Assembly: GCF_000011305.1 (NCBI RefSeq)
Contig: NC_004369.1
Location: 2,542,001 to 2,606,000, forward strand
Direction: 5' to 3'
Origin: Corynebacterium efficiens YS-314
GTDB lineage: Bacteria > Actinomycetota > Actinomycetes > Mycobacteriales > Mycobacteriaceae
Length of the DNA stretch: 64,000 nt
The notes under the pieces are model-generated. The model was given only the letters and a program-made list of their open reading frames with translations, made no database searches and was not told the origin of the DNA. Shown in pieces: positions 28,614-39,428 of this stretch. The position numbers and the translations under genes were made by a program. Position 1 is the first letter of the stretch. Every line of letters starts with the position of its first letter.

Positions 28614-29912
28614 CTAGCGCTCCAGGGGGACGCGACGGTAGCTGCCGTCCTCGAGGTCGGCGAGGTCGATCTCATCGCGGGAGATACCCAGGATGTGGAG
28701 GACCTCATCCAGGAACGGGTGATTGACGGAGGTGTCCGCGATCTCCTTGAGCGCCGGCTTGGCATTGAAGGCGATGCCGAGACCCGCGGCGGAGAGCATG
28801 TCGATGTCGTTGGCACCATCACCGACAGCCACGGTCTGATACATCTTCAGCCCGGAATCCTCGGCGAACTCATGCAGCAGCTTCGCCTTGGCGGCACGGT
28901 CCACGATCTCACCGGTCACACGGCCGGTCAGCTTGCCGTCGACGATCTCCAGGGTGTTCGCGCGGACATAATCCAGCTCCAGCTCCTCCGCCAGGTCCTC
29001 GAGCACCTGGATGAACCCACCGGAGACCACCGCGGTCTTGTAACCGAGGCGCTTGAGGGTGCGGATGGTGGTCCTGGCCCCCGGGGTCAGGACGATGTCG
29101 CGGGCCACCTCGTCGATGACGGAGGCATCCAGACCGGCGAGCGTCTTGACCCGCTCACGCAGCGACTCCTCGAAATCCAGCTCACCGCGCATGGCACGTT
29201 CGGTGACCTCGGCGACCTCAGCCTCCTTACCGGCGTGAGCCGCGAGCATCTCGATGACCTCACCGGTGATGAGGGTGGAATCGCAGTCGAAGCAGACCAG
29301 CCGCTTGGATCGACGCAGCAGACCCGAACGCTCGATGGCGATATCAACATTGAGTTCCGTGGTCAGTCCGGCAAGCGCCTTACGGATCTTCTGGGCACCG
29401 CCCGGGCTGGTGTCCGGCACCGTGACCTTCAGCTCCAGGCCGGTGACGGGGTAATCGGAGATACCACGGATGGTATCGATGTTGGCATCGTAATCGGCGA
29501 GGGTCTGGCCGACGCGGGACAGATCGATGGCGTCTACCGGATCACCGAGGATGACCACGACGTGGGAGGAACGGGGACGGGAGGACACGAGGGTGTCCTG
29601 CATCTCCACGAGAACGGACTGTCCGTGCACCTTGAGGGTCTCGGTCAGACCATCGGTCACGGTCTCCACGCGGCCCGGCTCGATGCCGACGAAGGCGGCG
29701 AGGCTGAGGAAGCCACGGAAGATGGTCTGTTCAACATCCAGAACCTGCACCTTGTTGGCCGCCAGCACCCGGAAGAAGGCGGCGGAGACACCGGGGCGGT
29801 CCTTGCCGCTGACGGTGATCACTGCGGGGCTGTATCCCTCACGCAGCGCCACCTGCTGACCGGTCTGGGCGGGTTCGTTATCGATCTGGAAACTTTCAGT
29901 CACGACGATCAT
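28614..29912 (-). CDS. serB: Phosphoserine phosphatase with tandem ACT domains
   Basis: 432-residue last enzyme of serine synthesis. An ACT-type region spans about residues 30-100 and a second about 115-190, followed by a HAD phosphatase with the nucleophile motif CFDCDSTL (Asp209, Asp211), VVSGGF and VAVGDGANDIDMLSAAGLGIAFNAKP. The tandem ACT layout is the mycobacterial SerB2-like form. ATG 29912 is favoured; GTG 29903 (VTESFQ) and an upstream ATG 29942 are in frame. It supplies serine for cysE/cysK later in the window. Confidence 0.95.
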   Translation of the reverse strand: MIVVTESFQIDNEPAQTGQQVALREGYSPAVITVSGKDRPGVSAAFFRVLAANKVQVLDVEQTIFRGFLSLAAFVGIEPGRVETVTDGLTETLKVHGQSVLVEMQDTLVSSRPRSSHVVVILGDPVDAIDLSRVGQTLADYDANIDTIRGISDYPVTGLELKVTVPDTSPGGAQKIRKALAGLTTELNVDIAIERSGLLRRSKRLVCFDCDSTLITGEVIEMLAAHAGKEAEVAEVTERAMRGELDFEESLRERVKTLAGLDASVIDEVARDIVLTPGARTTIRTLKRLGYKTAVVSGGFIQVLEDLAEELELDYVRANTLEIVDGKLTGRVTGEIVDRAAKAKLLHEFAEDSGLKMYQTVAVGDGANDIDMLSAAGLGIAFNAKPALKEIADTSVNHPFLDEVLHILGISRDEIDLADLEDGSYRRVPLER

Positions 29913-29942
29913 TCTCTCATGATTCAACGGGGGAAACGACAT

Positions 29943-29971
29943 TGACCCCGGCAGATTATCTACCGGGGTCA
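29943..29971 (-). terminator. Terminator after ctaD
   Basis: TGACCCCGG and CCGGGGTCA arms, nine base pairs, with an 11-base loop, 29 bases past the ctaD stop codon. Confidence 0.8.
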
Positions 29972-29999
29972 TTGCAGTCGGAGGGGACTTATCTAGCCC

Positions 30000-31742
30000 T
30001 TAGCGTACTTCAGCTGGAGTAGGCGACTGGGTGGTTTCTGCACGCAGATCGTGCTCACCGACGTGAGCCTCACGGCGCATGCGCTCGATCATGTGCGGGT
30101 AGTGCAGCTCGAACGCAGGGCGCTCGGAGCGGATGCGGGGCAGGGAGGTGAAGTTGTGGCGAGGAGGAGGGCAGGAGGTAGCCCACTCCAGGGAGTTGCC
30201 GTAACCCCATGGGTCATCGACGGTCACAAGCTCACCGTAGCGCCAGGACTTGAACACGTTCCACACGAATGGGATGACGGAGAGTCCGAGCAGGAAGGAG
30301 AAGATCGTGGAGATCTGGTTGAGGGTGGTGAAACCATCGGAGTCCAGGTAGTCGGCGTAACGACGTGGCATACCCATGTTGCCCAGCCAGTGCTGGACCA
30401 TGAAGGTGCCGTGGAAACCGACGAAGGTCAGCCAGAAGTGGATCTTGCCCAGACGCTCGTCCATCATGCGGCCGGTCATCTTCGGGAACCAGAAGTAGAC
30501 GCCTGCACAGGATGCGAACACCACGGTACCGAAGAGGGTGTAGTGGAAGTGCGCGATCAGGAAGTAGGAGTCGGACAGGTGGAAGTCCAGCGGCGGGGAG
30601 GCCAGCATGATGCCGGTCAGACCACCGAAGAGGAAGGTGGACATGAAGCCCACAGCCCAGATCATCGGGGTCTCCCAGGTGATGTGACCCTTCCACATGG
30701 TTCCCACCCAGTTGAAGAACTTGACACCGGTCGGAACCGAGATCAGGAACGTCATGAAGGAGAAGAACGGCAGCAGAACCGCACCGGTGACGAACATGTG
30801 GTGAGCCCACACAGCCATGGACAGTGCACCGATGGACAGGGTTGCGAACACCAGGCCGATGTAACCGAACATCGGCTTGCGGGAGAACACAGGGATGATC
30901 TCGGAGATGATGCCGAAGAACGGCAGTGCCAGGACGTACACCTCAGGGTGGCCGAAGAACCAGAACAGGTGCTGCCAGAGGATGGAGCCACCATTGGCCG
31001 GATCGTAGATGTGTCCACCGAGCTTACGGTCGTACAGAACACCCAGGGCTGCAGCGAGCAGCAGCGGGAAGATCAGCAGAGCGAGAACAGAGGTGACGAA
31101 GATGTTCCAGGTGAAGACCGGCATACGGAACATGGTCATTCCCGGTGCACGGAGGCACAGGATGGTGGTGAGCATGTTGATGGCGGATGCCACCGAACCG
31201 ATACCGGTTGCGCCGACACCGATGATCCACATGTCGGAGCCGATGCCCGGTGAGTGGATGGAGTCAGACAGTGGGGAGTACATGGTCCAACCGAAGTCAG
31301 CAGCACCACCCGGGGTCAGGAAGCCGGCCAGCATCGCGACACCACCGACGGTGGTGATCCAGAAGCCGAAGGCGTTCAGTCGAGGGAAGGCAACGTCAGG
31401 CGCACCGATCTGGAGCGGCAGGACGTAGTTGGCGAAGCCCCAAACGATCGGGGTGCCGTAGAGCAGCAGCATAACGGTTCCGTGCATGGTGAACAGCTGG
31501 TTGAACTGCTCATTCGACAGGAACTGAAGACCCGGGGTGAAAAGCTCAGCTCGGATGAGCAGAGCCATCAGGCCACCGAGGAAGAAGAAGCTGAAGGACA
31601 TGATGATATACATGATGCCCAGCTGCTTGTGGTCGGTGGTGGTCATCATTAACCATGCTTTGCTGCCCTTGCGTGCATGGCCTGTCGGCTCGGGCCTCTG
31701 CGGGGCGACGTGTCCGTCGACCCTGGGCGCCACAGCGGTCAT
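30000..31742 (-). CDS. ctaD: Cytochrome c oxidase subunit I (aa3)
   Basis: 580-residue catalytic subunit of the aa3 oxidase, reducing oxygen to water and pumping protons. It has twelve membrane helices. Visible signatures are FTMHGTVM (heme a ligand His), [14 protein letters not shown] (CuB His and the cross-linked Tyr), WAHHMF (CuB His pair), and [11 protein letters not shown] near the C-terminus (heme ligands). The N- and C-terminal tails are hydrophilic and charged. ATG 31742 follows AGGAGGA. As in C. glutamicum it stands alone, away from ctaC and the qcr genes. A perfect GlxR-type box lies about 220 bases upstream. Confidence 0.98.
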   Translation of the reverse strand: MTAVAPRVDGHVAPQRPEPTGHARKGSKAWLMMTTTDHKQLGIMYIIMSFSFFFLGGLMALLIRAELFTPGLQFLSNEQFNQLFTMHGTVMLLLYGTPIVWGFANYVLPLQIGAPDVAFPRLNAFGFWITTVGGVAMLAGFLTPGGAADFGWTMYSPLSDSIHSPGIGSDMWIIGVGATGIGSVASAINMLTTILCLRAPGMTMFRMPVFTWNIFVTSVLALLIFPLLLAAALGVLYDRKLGGHIYDPANGGSILWQHLFWFFGHPEVYVLALPFFGIISEIIPVFSRKPMFGYIGLVFATLSIGALSMAVWAHHMFVTGAVLLPFFSFMTFLISVPTGVKFFNWVGTMWKGHITWETPMIWAVGFMSTFLFGGLTGIMLASPPLDFHLSDSYFLIAHFHYTLFGTVVFASCAGVYFWFPKMTGRMMDERLGKIHFWLTFVGFHGTFMVQHWLGNMGMPRRYADYLDSDGFTTLNQISTIFSFLLGLSVIPFVWNVFKSWRYGELVTVDDPWGYGNSLEWATSCPPPRHNFTSLPRIRSERPAFELHYPHMIERMRREAHVGEHDLRAETTQSPTPAEVR

Positions 31743-31962
31743 AGGTTCCTCCTGACTACGGGACGATCCATTCGGATTACCGATCGTCCTTTAACAACAC
31801 TGCCTTATCTTAGGTGACAGGCAGGATCCGAAGCCAGCCCAAAAAGGCCGGTATGCAGCTAACTGTAATCCCTTTTCAGGCCGAGAAAAAATGTTTTCCC
31901 TACATTGGATGACCTCCCCCTCACCTACCGGTTGATGTTTCCCATGGGGTTTCATTCATTCG

Positions 31963-31978
31963 TGTGAACCCCCTCACA
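31963..31978. promoter_or_regulatory. GlxR-type operator upstream of ctaD
   Basis: TGTGA-ACCCCC-TCACA matches the CRP-family GlxR consensus TGTGA-N6-TCACA in all ten fixed positions. GlxR (cAMP-binding) is known to control respiratory chain genes in C. glutamicum, so regulation of ctaD, 220 bases downstream, is likely. The distance suggests a long leader or an upstream activating position. Confidence 0.75.
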
Positions 31979-32054
31979 CCCGGGCTGTATTTCACCAGCA
32001 CGGTACACCCCGATCGGCCCGCCCCACCCCCACCCGGATAACCCCCCGTGTGGG

Positions 32055-32072
32055 CTCAACCTAAAGGTTGAG
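32055..32072. repeat. 18-base perfect palindrome
   Basis: CTCAACCT-AA-AGGTTGAG. No T-run follows on either side, so an operator is more likely than a terminator. The spacing resembles MerR-family sites, but no such regulator gene is nearby. Confidence 0.6.
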
Positions 32073-32140
32073 ACCGGCCGAAACGAGGGGGAAATCGCTG
32101 TCGTGGCGAAAATTATCCACGACGTACCCCTCCATCCAAC

Positions 32141-32255
32141 GGTAGGAAAAACTTGTAATTCGCTGTCCCACTGCGGACCCCCGCGATCAAGTCCCAGGTA
32201 CGGAATCCGACGCACACCGGGTACGGGTGGAGTGAATTACAAGTTTTCCCCTACC
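32141..32255. repeat. MITE-like element or large hairpin
   Basis: About 24-base inverted ends: the left arm begins GGTAGGAAAAACTTGTAATT and the right arm reads GAATTACAAGTTTTCCCC then TACC. They enclose a core of about 66 bases. The arms match except for two inserted bases and one substitution. No target-site duplication is obvious. It could be a miniature inverted-repeat element or a structured RNA. Confidence 0.55.
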
Positions 32256-32321
32256 CGCGGACCCCGTGCGGGCACTCCCCCATCGATGGCCTTCCTTATA
32301 TATAGGTGTCGAAAAACAAAA

Positions 32322-32348
32322 AGATCGCACGCGCCAGGCGTGCGATCT
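32322..32348 (-). terminator. Terminator after nrdF
   Basis: AGATCGCACGC / GCGTGCGATCT stem (11 bp, five-base loop), followed on the minus strand by TTTTTGTTTTTCG. It lies 54 bases past the nrdF stop. Confidence 0.93.
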
Positions 32349-32402
32349 GATCGTCTCCCCCTCATCCCTCCCCAGGCGGATCGGACGGAGGCCGCGGGAA
32401 TC

Positions 32403-33913
<1,511 letters not shown>

Positions 33914-34402
33914 ATGGCTATCAACGAACGACTCGCACACACAATGAACAGTCAGGTCACCGCAGAGCTGGAGGCCTCACTGGTCTATCTCCAGCTCTCC
34001 TACGTCCTTGATGATCTCGGTCTCGTCGGCATGCGTGACTGGATGAAAACCCAGAGTGAGGAGGAGCTGGAACACGCCCACAAGTTCTCCCAGCATCTGC
34101 TGGACCGCGGATACGTCCCCCAGATCGGGGACATCGCCCCTCCGAAGCTGGACATATCCACAGCCGTCGACGCATTCGAGGCGGCGCTGGCACACGAGCA
34201 GAAGATTTCCGGTCTCATCCGTGAACTCGCCGCCGTCCAGGACGCTGAGCGGGATTATGATTCCCGCGCCCTGATCAACTGGTTCCTCGAGGAGCAGGTC
34301 GAGGAGGAGGCAGCTGTCGGTGAGATCCTCGACCGCCTCCGCATCGCAGGTAACTCCGGCTCCGGTCTGCTACACCTCGATGCCGAATTGGGCGCACGTT
34401 AA
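33914..34402 (+). CDS. ftn: Ferritin
   Basis: 162-residue non-heme ferritin storing iron as a 24-mer. The ferroxidase residues lie in NSQVTAELEASLVYLQLSYVL, EEELEHAHKF and ALIN-WFLEEQVEEEA; no Met-ligand of a bacterioferritin is evident. ATG 33914 is 38 bases after the DtxR-like box. It is followed by a terminator and lies between nrdF and gntR1. Its role by nrdF fits iron handling around the reductase, though class Ib uses Mn in vivo in corynebacteria. Confidence 0.95.
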   Translation: MAINERLAHTMNSQVTAELEASLVYLQLSYVLDDLGLVGMRDWMKTQSEEELEHAHKFSQHLLDRGYVPQIGDIAPPKLDISTAVDAFEAALAHEQKISGLIRELAAVQDAERDYDSRALINWFLEEQVEEEAAVGEILDRLRIAGNSGSGLLHLDAELGAR

Positions 34403-34420
34403 TCCCCACCTGATCCGACC

Positions 34421-34466
34421 ATCCCGGGTTGCGTCCCACCCCTCAGCGGGGAGGGACACCCGGGAT
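34421..34466 (+). terminator. Terminator after ftn
   Basis: ATCCCGGGT...ACCCGGGAT outer arms with an inner CCCACCCC/GGGGAGGG stem, followed by TTTTA. Confidence 0.9.
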
Positions 34467-34638
34467 TTTACTGTTTCGAAGATGGATTTTATTGTGATTT
34501 TGGATATCGGGGGTAGCAAAACCTCGAAAAATAAGTGAAAAAAAGTAATAATGGTAATCACATTAATGATGTCTCAGGATTAACACCTCGATGTCTTTTC
34601 CGCCCGCACAACAATCAGATAGAAAACGAGGAGGCACG

Positions 34639-35373
34639 GTGCCCCCGATCCCTGAAAAGAAATCAACGGGCTCGCCCGCCAAGCCACTGCTCGAGCATGT
34701 TCTCGACGAACTTGGTCAGGAGATCGTCAGTGGCAAAGTCGCCGTGGGCGATACCTTCAAATTGATGGATCTCAGCGAGCGTTTCGGGATCTCCCGGACG
34801 GTTGCCCGTGAGGCCATGCGCGCCCTGGAACAACTCGGGCTGGTGTCTTCCTCCCGGCGCATCGGTATCACAGTGCGTCCCCGCGACGAGTGGGCGGTGT
34901 TCGACAAGTCCATCATCCGCTGGCGGCTCAACGACGAAGGCCAGCGCGAGGGTCAGCTGCAGTCGTTGACGGAGCTGCGCATCGCCATCGAACCGATTGC
35001 GGCCCGCAGCGTGGCCCTTCATGCCTCGGATGAGGAGCGCAGGCGTTTCAAGGAGCTGGCCACCGAGATGCGTGAGCTCGGAGAATCCGGCATGGGCGCG
35101 TCCAAGAATTTCCTGGATGCAGACATCATGTTCCATGAGCTGATCCTGCGCTACTGCCACAATGAGATGTTCGCCGCCCTGATCCCCTCGATCAGTGCGG
35201 TCCTCGAGGGGCGCACCGCCCACGGTCTGCAGCCGGACACCCCTGAGCAGGTTGCCCTGGACAACCACGACCGGCTTGCCGACGCCATCGTGGCCCGTGA
35301 TGCCGACGGCGCGGAGTCCGCCTCCCGCGAGATCCTCAACGAGGTCCGGGACACGTTGTCATCCCTGCGGTGA
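34639..35373 (+). CDS. gntR1: GntR-family regulator of gluconate/glucose metabolism
   Basis: 244 residues: N-terminal winged helix (LMDLSERFGISRTVAREAMRALEQLGL) and a C-terminal FCD all-helical ligand domain with metal-type residues (DADIMFHELILRYCHN, LDNHDRLADAI), the FadR subgroup. GTG 34639 is chosen because GAGGAGG sits seven bases before it; the frame stays open upstream to 34591. C. glutamicum GntR1 lies in the same place next to ftn and nrdE and represses gluconate catabolism while activating ptsG. Assignment rests on that recalled order and the family. Confidence 0.88.
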   Translation: MPPIPEKKSTGSPAKPLLEHVLDELGQEIVSGKVAVGDTFKLMDLSERFGISRTVAREAMRALEQLGLVSSSRRIGITVRPRDEWAVFDKSIIRWRLNDEGQREGQLQSLTELRIAIEPIAARSVALHASDEERRRFKELATEMRELGESGMGASKNFLDADIMFHELILRYCHNEMFAALIPSISAVLEGRTAHGLQPDTPEQVALDNHDRLADAIVARDADGAESASREILNEVRDTLSSLR

Positions 35374-35384
35374 CACTCCCCCCT

Positions 35385-35426
35385 ATGACAAACACCCCGG
35401 AGGATTTCCTCCGGGGTGTTTGTCAT
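35385..35426. terminator. Bidirectional terminator gntR1 / nrdE
   Basis: Perfect 19-bp stem (ATGACAAACACCCCGGAGG and its complement) with an ATTT loop, between two convergent genes 10-12 bases from each stop. Confidence 0.96.
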
Positions 35427-35436
35427 GGCCGTGGCC

Positions 35437-37584
35437 TTACAGCATGCAGCTGACGCAACCGTCGATCTCGGTGCCCTCGAGGGCTACCTGACGCAGACGG
35501 ATGTAGTACAGGGTCTTGATGCCCTTGCGCCATGCGTAGATCTGCGCACGGTTGATGTCACGGGTGGTTGCCGTGTCCTTGAAGAACAGGGTCAGCGACA
35601 GGCCCTGGTCCACGTATTTGGTGGCCACCGCATAGGTGTCGATGATCTTCTCGTAGCCGATCTCGTAGGCATCCTGGAAGTACTCCAGGTTGTCATTGTC
35701 CATGTGGGGCGCCGGGTAGTAAACGCGGCCGATCTTGCCTTCCTTCCGGATCTCGATCTTCGAGGCGATCGGGTGGATCGACGAGGTCGAGTTGTTGATG
35801 TAGGAGATCGACCCGGTCGGCGGGACAGCCTGCAGGTAACGGTTGAACAGACCATGCTCCATGACATCAGCCTTGAGCTGCGCCCACTCCTCCGCGGTCG
35901 GGGTGTGGATGGTGGAGTTGGCGAACAGCTCCTTCACCTTGTCGGTCTTCGGGGCGAACTCAGCCGGGTCGAAGCGGTCGAAGTAGACGCCGGAGGCGTA
36001 ATCGGAGTTCTCGAAGTTGGCGAACCGCTGGCCGCGTTCACGGGCGATCTTGTTGGACGCACGCAGGCATTCATAGAGCACCGCCGCGAAGTAGGCGTTG
36101 GTGAAGTCCAGACCCTCCTCGGATCCGTAGAAGATGTGCTCGCGGCCCAGGTAGCCGTGGAGGTTCATCTGTCCCAGTCCGATGGCATGTGCTGCCTCGT
36201 TGCCCTTGCGGATCGACGGGACGGAATCAATGCTGGTCTGCTCGGACACCGCGGTGAGACCCCGGATGGCGGTCTCGATGGTGCGGGAGAAGTCCGGGGA
36301 GTCCATCGCCATGGCGATGTTGAGGGAACCGAGGTTACAGGAGATGTCCTCGCCGACCTCATCGTAGGAAAGATCCTCATGGTAGGTCGACGGGGTGGAG
36401 ACCTGCAGGATCTCCGAGCACAGGTTCGAGTGGGTGACGCGACCCTCGATCGGGTTGGCCTCGTTCACGGTGTCCTCGAACATGATGTACGGGTAACCGG
36501 ACTCGAACTGGATCTCCGCCAGGGTCTGGAAGAACTGGCGGGCGTTGATCTTGGTCTTGCGGATGCGGTCATCGTCGACCATCTCGTTGTAGAGCTCGGT
36601 GACGGAGATGTCCGCGAAGGGCTTGCCGTAGATGCGCTCGACGTCATACGGGGAGAAGAGGTACATGTCGTCGTTGCGCTTGGCCAGCTCGAAGGTGATG
36701 TCCGGGATGACCACACCGAGGGAGAGGGTCTTGATGCGGATCTTCTCATCGGCGTTCTCACGCTTGGTGTCGAGGAAGGACAGAATGTCCGGGTGGTGTG
36801 CGTTGAGATACACCGCACCGGCCCCCTGACGGGCACCGAGCTGGTTGGCGTAGGAGAAGGCATCCTCGAGGAGCTTCATCACGGGGATGACACCGGAGGA
36901 CTGGTTCTCGATCTTCTTGATCGGCGCGCCGGCTTCACGGAGGTTGGACAGGAGCAGCGCCACGCCGCCACCGCGCTTGGACAGCTGCAGTGCGGAGTTG
37001 ATGGCGCGGCCGATCGACTCCATGTTGTCCTCGATGCGCAGGAGGAAGCAGGACACGGGCTCGCCGCGCTGTGCCTTACCGGAGTTGAGGAAGGTGGGGG
37101 TCGCCGGCTGGAAACGGCCGGTCATGATCTCGTCGACAAGCGCGTTGGCGGTCTCGCGGTCGCCGTCGGCGAGGGTCAGGGCGACCATGCACACGCGGTC
37201 CTCGAAGCGCTCCAGGTAACGACGACCATCGAAGGTCTTCAGGGTGTAGGAGGTGTAGTACTTGTAGGCACCCAGGAAGGACTTGAAACGGAATTTGTAG
37301 GAGTATGCGCGCTTGAACAGGTCCTTGATGTACTCGAAGTCATACTTGTCCAGCACCTCCTTCTCGTAGTAATTGTTCTCCACCAGGTAGTCGAGCTTCT
37401 CGTGGAGGTTGTGGAAGAAGACGGTGTTCTGGTTGACGTGCTGAAGGAAGTACTGATTCGCGGCTTCACGATCCTTGTCGAACTGGATCTTTCCGTCATC
37501 ATCGTAGAGGTTGAGCAGCGCGTTGAGAGCGTGGAAATCCATCTGGTCTCCGCGTGGTATGACGGAGGTTCCCGTTGCAGTCAA
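35437..37584 (-). CDS. nrdE: Class Ib ribonucleotide reductase alpha subunit
   Basis: About 715-residue catalytic subunit reducing ribonucleoside diphosphates. Substrate-pocket residues appear in [11 protein letters not shown], the active-site cysteine pair in SCFLL and SNLCSEI with the glutamate, and the C-terminal GCVSCML gives the mobile cysteine pair re-reduced by NrdH. There is no N-terminal ATP cone, as in the Ib class. TTG 37584 has AAAGGG at good distance; ATG 37542 (MDFHALN), behind GGAG, would be a shorter form. Last gene of nrdHIE. Confidence 0.96.
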   Translation of the reverse strand: MTATGTSVIPRGDQMDFHALNALLNLYDDDGKIQFDKDREAANQYFLQHVNQNTVFFHNLHEKLDYLVENNYYEKEVLDKYDFEYIKDLFKRAYSYKFRFKSFLGAYKYYTSYTLKTFDGRRYLERFEDRVCMVALTLADGDRETANALVDEIMTGRFQPATPTFLNSGKAQRGEPVSCFLLRIEDNMESIGRAINSALQLSKRGGGVALLLSNLREAGAPIKKIENQSSGVIPVMKLLEDAFSYANQLGARQGAGAVYLNAHHPDILSFLDTKRENADEKIRIKTLSLGVVIPDITFELAKRNDDMYLFSPYDVERIYGKPFADISVTELYNEMVDDDRIRKTKINARQFFQTLAEIQFESGYPYIMFEDTVNEANPIEGRVTHSNLCSEILQVSTPSTYHEDLSYDEVGEDISCNLGSLNIAMAMDSPDFSRTIETAIRGLTAVSEQTSIDSVPSIRKGNEAAHAIGLGQMNLHGYLGREHIFYGSEEGLDFTNAYFAAVLYECLRASNKIARERGQRFANFENSDYASGVYFDRFDPAEFAPKTDKVKELFANSTIHTPTAEEWAQLKADVMEHGLFNRYLQAVPPTGSISYINNSTSSIHPIASKIEIRKEGKIGRVYYPAPHMDNDNLEYFQDAYEIGYEKIIDTYAVATKYVDQGLSLTLFFKDTATTRDINRAQIYAWRKGIKTLYYIRLRQVALEGTEIDGCVSCML

Positions 37585-37686
37585 AGGAATGGTCCCTTTC
37601 AAGATTGTTTTTAACTTAGATCCGGTGGCCAGTCGGTGGGCTCAACCGGGATGTCTGATCCATGACGCCGAAGTGTCGGGTTGGGG

Positions 37687-38145
37687 TCAGCTCCCCACCA
37701 ACTCCTGCAGGGATTCTGGGACGGGACCCAGGCCGAGTGCCTCGGCGTTCTGGATGAGCCCGCCACGGAGTATCCGCACGTCTTCTTCATTGCCCATCAG
37801 TTCGAACCGGTAGACGTAGGGCACCTTGCACTTCCGGGAGATCACATCTCCGGCGAGCCCGAAATCGGCTCCGAAGTTGGAGTTACCGCCCGCCACGACC
37901 GCGCGGATGAGGCTGCGGTTGTGTTTGTTGTTGAGGAACCGGATGACCTGGGGTGGCACCGGGCGGGAATTCTTCCCGCTCATGGTGACTCCCCCGCCGT
38001 AGGTGGGCACGATGAGCACATAGGGTTCATCGACCAGGAGTGGTTCCTCCATCCTGGTCAATGGGATACGAACGTTGGGTAGCCCGAGCTTCTGCACGAA
38101 ACGGTGCGTGTTGTCGGTGGCCGAGGAGAAGTACACAACCAGCAT
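37687..38145 (-). CDS. nrdI: Flavodoxin NrdI for class Ib RNR
   Basis: 152-residue flavodoxin-like protein that supplies oxidant to assemble the NrdF cofactor. [20 protein letters not shown] is the phosphate-binding loop, VPTYGGG and [13 protein letters not shown] the flavin-contact loops. ATG 38145 is favoured; GTG 38157 is possible. It is 219 bases downstream of nrdH, a longer gap than usual within nrdHIE, and 102 bases before nrdE. Confidence 0.95.
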   Translation of the reverse strand: MLVVYFSSATDNTHRFVQKLGLPNVRIPLTRMEEPLLVDEPYVLIVPTYGGGVTMSGKNSRPVPPQVIRFLNNKHNRSLIRAVVAGGNSNFGADFGLAGDVISRKCKVPYVYRFELMGNEEDVRILRGGLIQNAEALGLGPVPESLQELVGS

Positions 38146-38364
38146 CCCCGAACTCACTTCCCTTCTGAAGAACTCGCACCGTGTCCGACGGTGCGGGCGG
38201 CCCGGTGAGGATATCCCCTGTTGAGGATACTCCCGGAATGATTTTCCCCGCCCACGGGTAGAGAAAGACAAAACGCCGCCAGATAGGCGACGTGGGCATC
38301 CGGACGATCCCCATCGGGGACTCCCGGGCGCAGTAGCCTCCAGACCGGTGAAGGCGCAGGCGTG

Positions 38365-38598
38365 TTAAGCGACAGCCGCGGCCATCTCACGGATGCGCTC
38401 CGGGCGGAAGCCGGACCAGTGGTCGGCCTCGGTCACAACAACCGGCGCCTGGAGGTAACCGAGGGCGAGGACGTAGTCGCGGGCCTCATCGTCCAGGCTG
38501 ATGTCCACGAGCTCGTAGTCCAGGCCGGCGCGATCAAGGGCCTTCTTGGTTGCGGTGCACTGGACGCAGGCTGGCTTGGTGTAAACAGTGATGGCCAT
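38365..38598 (-). CDS. nrdH: NrdH-redoxin
   Basis: 77-residue glutaredoxin-like electron donor of class Ib RNR, reduced by thioredoxin reductase. The redox pair is CVQC (residues 11-14), and the C-terminal VVTEADHWSGFRPERI matches the NrdH-specific WSGFRP motif. ATG 38598 starts the nrdHIE operon, with two NrdR boxes 160-210 bases upstream. Confidence 0.97.
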   Translation of the reverse strand: MAITVYTKPACVQCTATKKALDRAGLDYELVDISLDDEARDYVLALGYLQAPVVVTEADHWSGFRPERIREMAAAVA

Positions 38599-38759
38599 GT
38601 TTTCGGACCCTTTTCCCTTTCAGCTCCGGCCGCCGTGGGCTGGAACCTCATCTCACTTTTTCGGTTTTATTAAGTCTTTTCTGCCATCTCTGGCCGAATG
38701 ATCAGCCAGTTTCCGAGTTCCCACCTCTGGTGGTGTGTTCTCTTACGGCGACAACACAG

Positions 38760-38775
38760 ACACTATACTTTGTGG
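38760..38775. promoter_or_regulatory. NrdR box 1 (nrdH-proximal)
   Basis: ACACTATACTTTGTGG fits the NrdR consensus acaCwAtATaTwGtgt. On the minus strand it overlaps TATAGT, a good -10 candidate with TTGCAC 15 bases upstream. Confidence 0.8.
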
Positions 38776-38791
38776 TGAATTAGTGCAAGAA

Positions 38792-38807
38792 GCACTACAT
38801 ATAGTAG
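38792..38807. promoter_or_regulatory. NrdR box 2 (nrdH-distal)
   Basis: GCACTACATATAGTAG, near-palindromic and close to the NrdR consensus. It is 32 bases from box 1 (about three helical turns), the spacing typical of paired NrdR boxes, so repression of nrdHIE is very likely. Confidence 0.82.
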
Positions 38808-39059
38808 TTACACGAAGGGTATTCCCAGTACATCACTTCTCCAGCCCCCACATGTTGCGCCCTGGGCCGCCCAGGAACCCAGGCACTGTAACTACAAAGT
38901 TGTCATTTACCCAGCACGTCCAGTGAGCACCCTTGTCGGTGTTATTAATTTGTTATAAACAGCACTCGTTGCTGGGTTACCCCCGCCGACCCCACCACCC
39001 CTGGCCCCTCGCCCACGCTCCCGGGGATACCCACCCGGGCGGCACGTAAAAAGAAGAAA
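38808..39059. other. Intergenic region with imperfect inverted repeats
   Basis: About 250 bases between the nrdHIE promoter and the rpmJ terminator, with no gene. It contains ACCCAGCA / TGCTGGGT arms about 50 bases apart (near 38909 and 38971) around an AT-rich TTATTAATTTGTTATAAAC. A small RNA or spare promoter is possible. Confidence 0.35.
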
Positions 39060-39094
39060 CCGTTGTCCACCATGAAAATCATGGTGGACAACGG
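39060..39094 (-). terminator. Terminator after rpmJ
   Basis: 16-bp perfect stem CCGTTGTCCACCATGA / TCATGGTGGACAACGG, loop AAA, followed on the minus strand by TTTCTTCTTTTT. Confidence 0.95.
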
Positions 39095-39116
39095 CTTGTT
39101 CCAGTTTTACCCGGGA

Positions 39117-39239
39117 TTAACCCTGGCGAGCCTTGAAACGTGGCTCCTTCTTGTTGATCACGTAGACTTTGCCACGGCGACGCACGACCTGGGCGCCCGG
39201 CTTGTTCTTCAGCGACCGAAGGGAATTGCGTACCTTCAT
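39117..39239 (-). CDS. rpmJ: 50S ribosomal protein L36, zinc-ligand-free form
   Basis: 40 residues, [20 protein letters not shown] through FKARQG. This is the C-minus form: the usual Cys-Cys-Cys-His zinc ligands are replaced (Ala and Val where CxxC would be, Asn/Lys and Phe later). The R-R-x-G-x-V-x-V-I motif and the RQG end confirm L36. ATG 39239 follows AAAGGAGCG. No Zur-type operator was recognised in the 190-base region shared with nadE. Confidence 0.93.
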
Positions 39240-39428
39240 TCGGGCGCTCCTTTCTCTCATGCGCTATAAGGCTATTGAAGCTCGAGTGAGGTGCGGGATA
39301 AACCGCACGTCATACCAGCTATGACACGAGGATCTATCTTATCTGACGCGGCGGTAAACACCAAACCCCGTCTGCTTTCAGCATCCTCTACAGCTGCGCG
39401 ACGCCGTCGGGGAGCATAAAAGCCTACG

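Larger units (their letters stand above)
31743..32402. promoter_or_regulatory. Intergenic region ctaD / nrdF
   Basis: 660 bases with no convincing gene. It holds the ctaD promoter (AT-rich near 31800-31920; a TAAGAT hexamer on the minus strand at 31807), a GlxR-type box at 31963, an 18-base perfect palindrome at 32055-32072 (CTCAACCT AA AGGTTGAG), a small hairpin at 32101-32122, the MITE-like repeat at 32141-32255 and the nrdF terminator at 32322. It is unusually rich in dyad symmetry. Confidence 0.6.

Noticed and set aside
31952..32215. An 87-codon minus-strand frame upstream of ctaD
   Set aside because: It spans the GlxR box and palindrome, has no ribosome site and no recognisable protein.
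35416..37614. A 732-codon open frame on the plus strand
   Set aside because: Exactly opposite nrdE, which is fully recognised on the minus strand.
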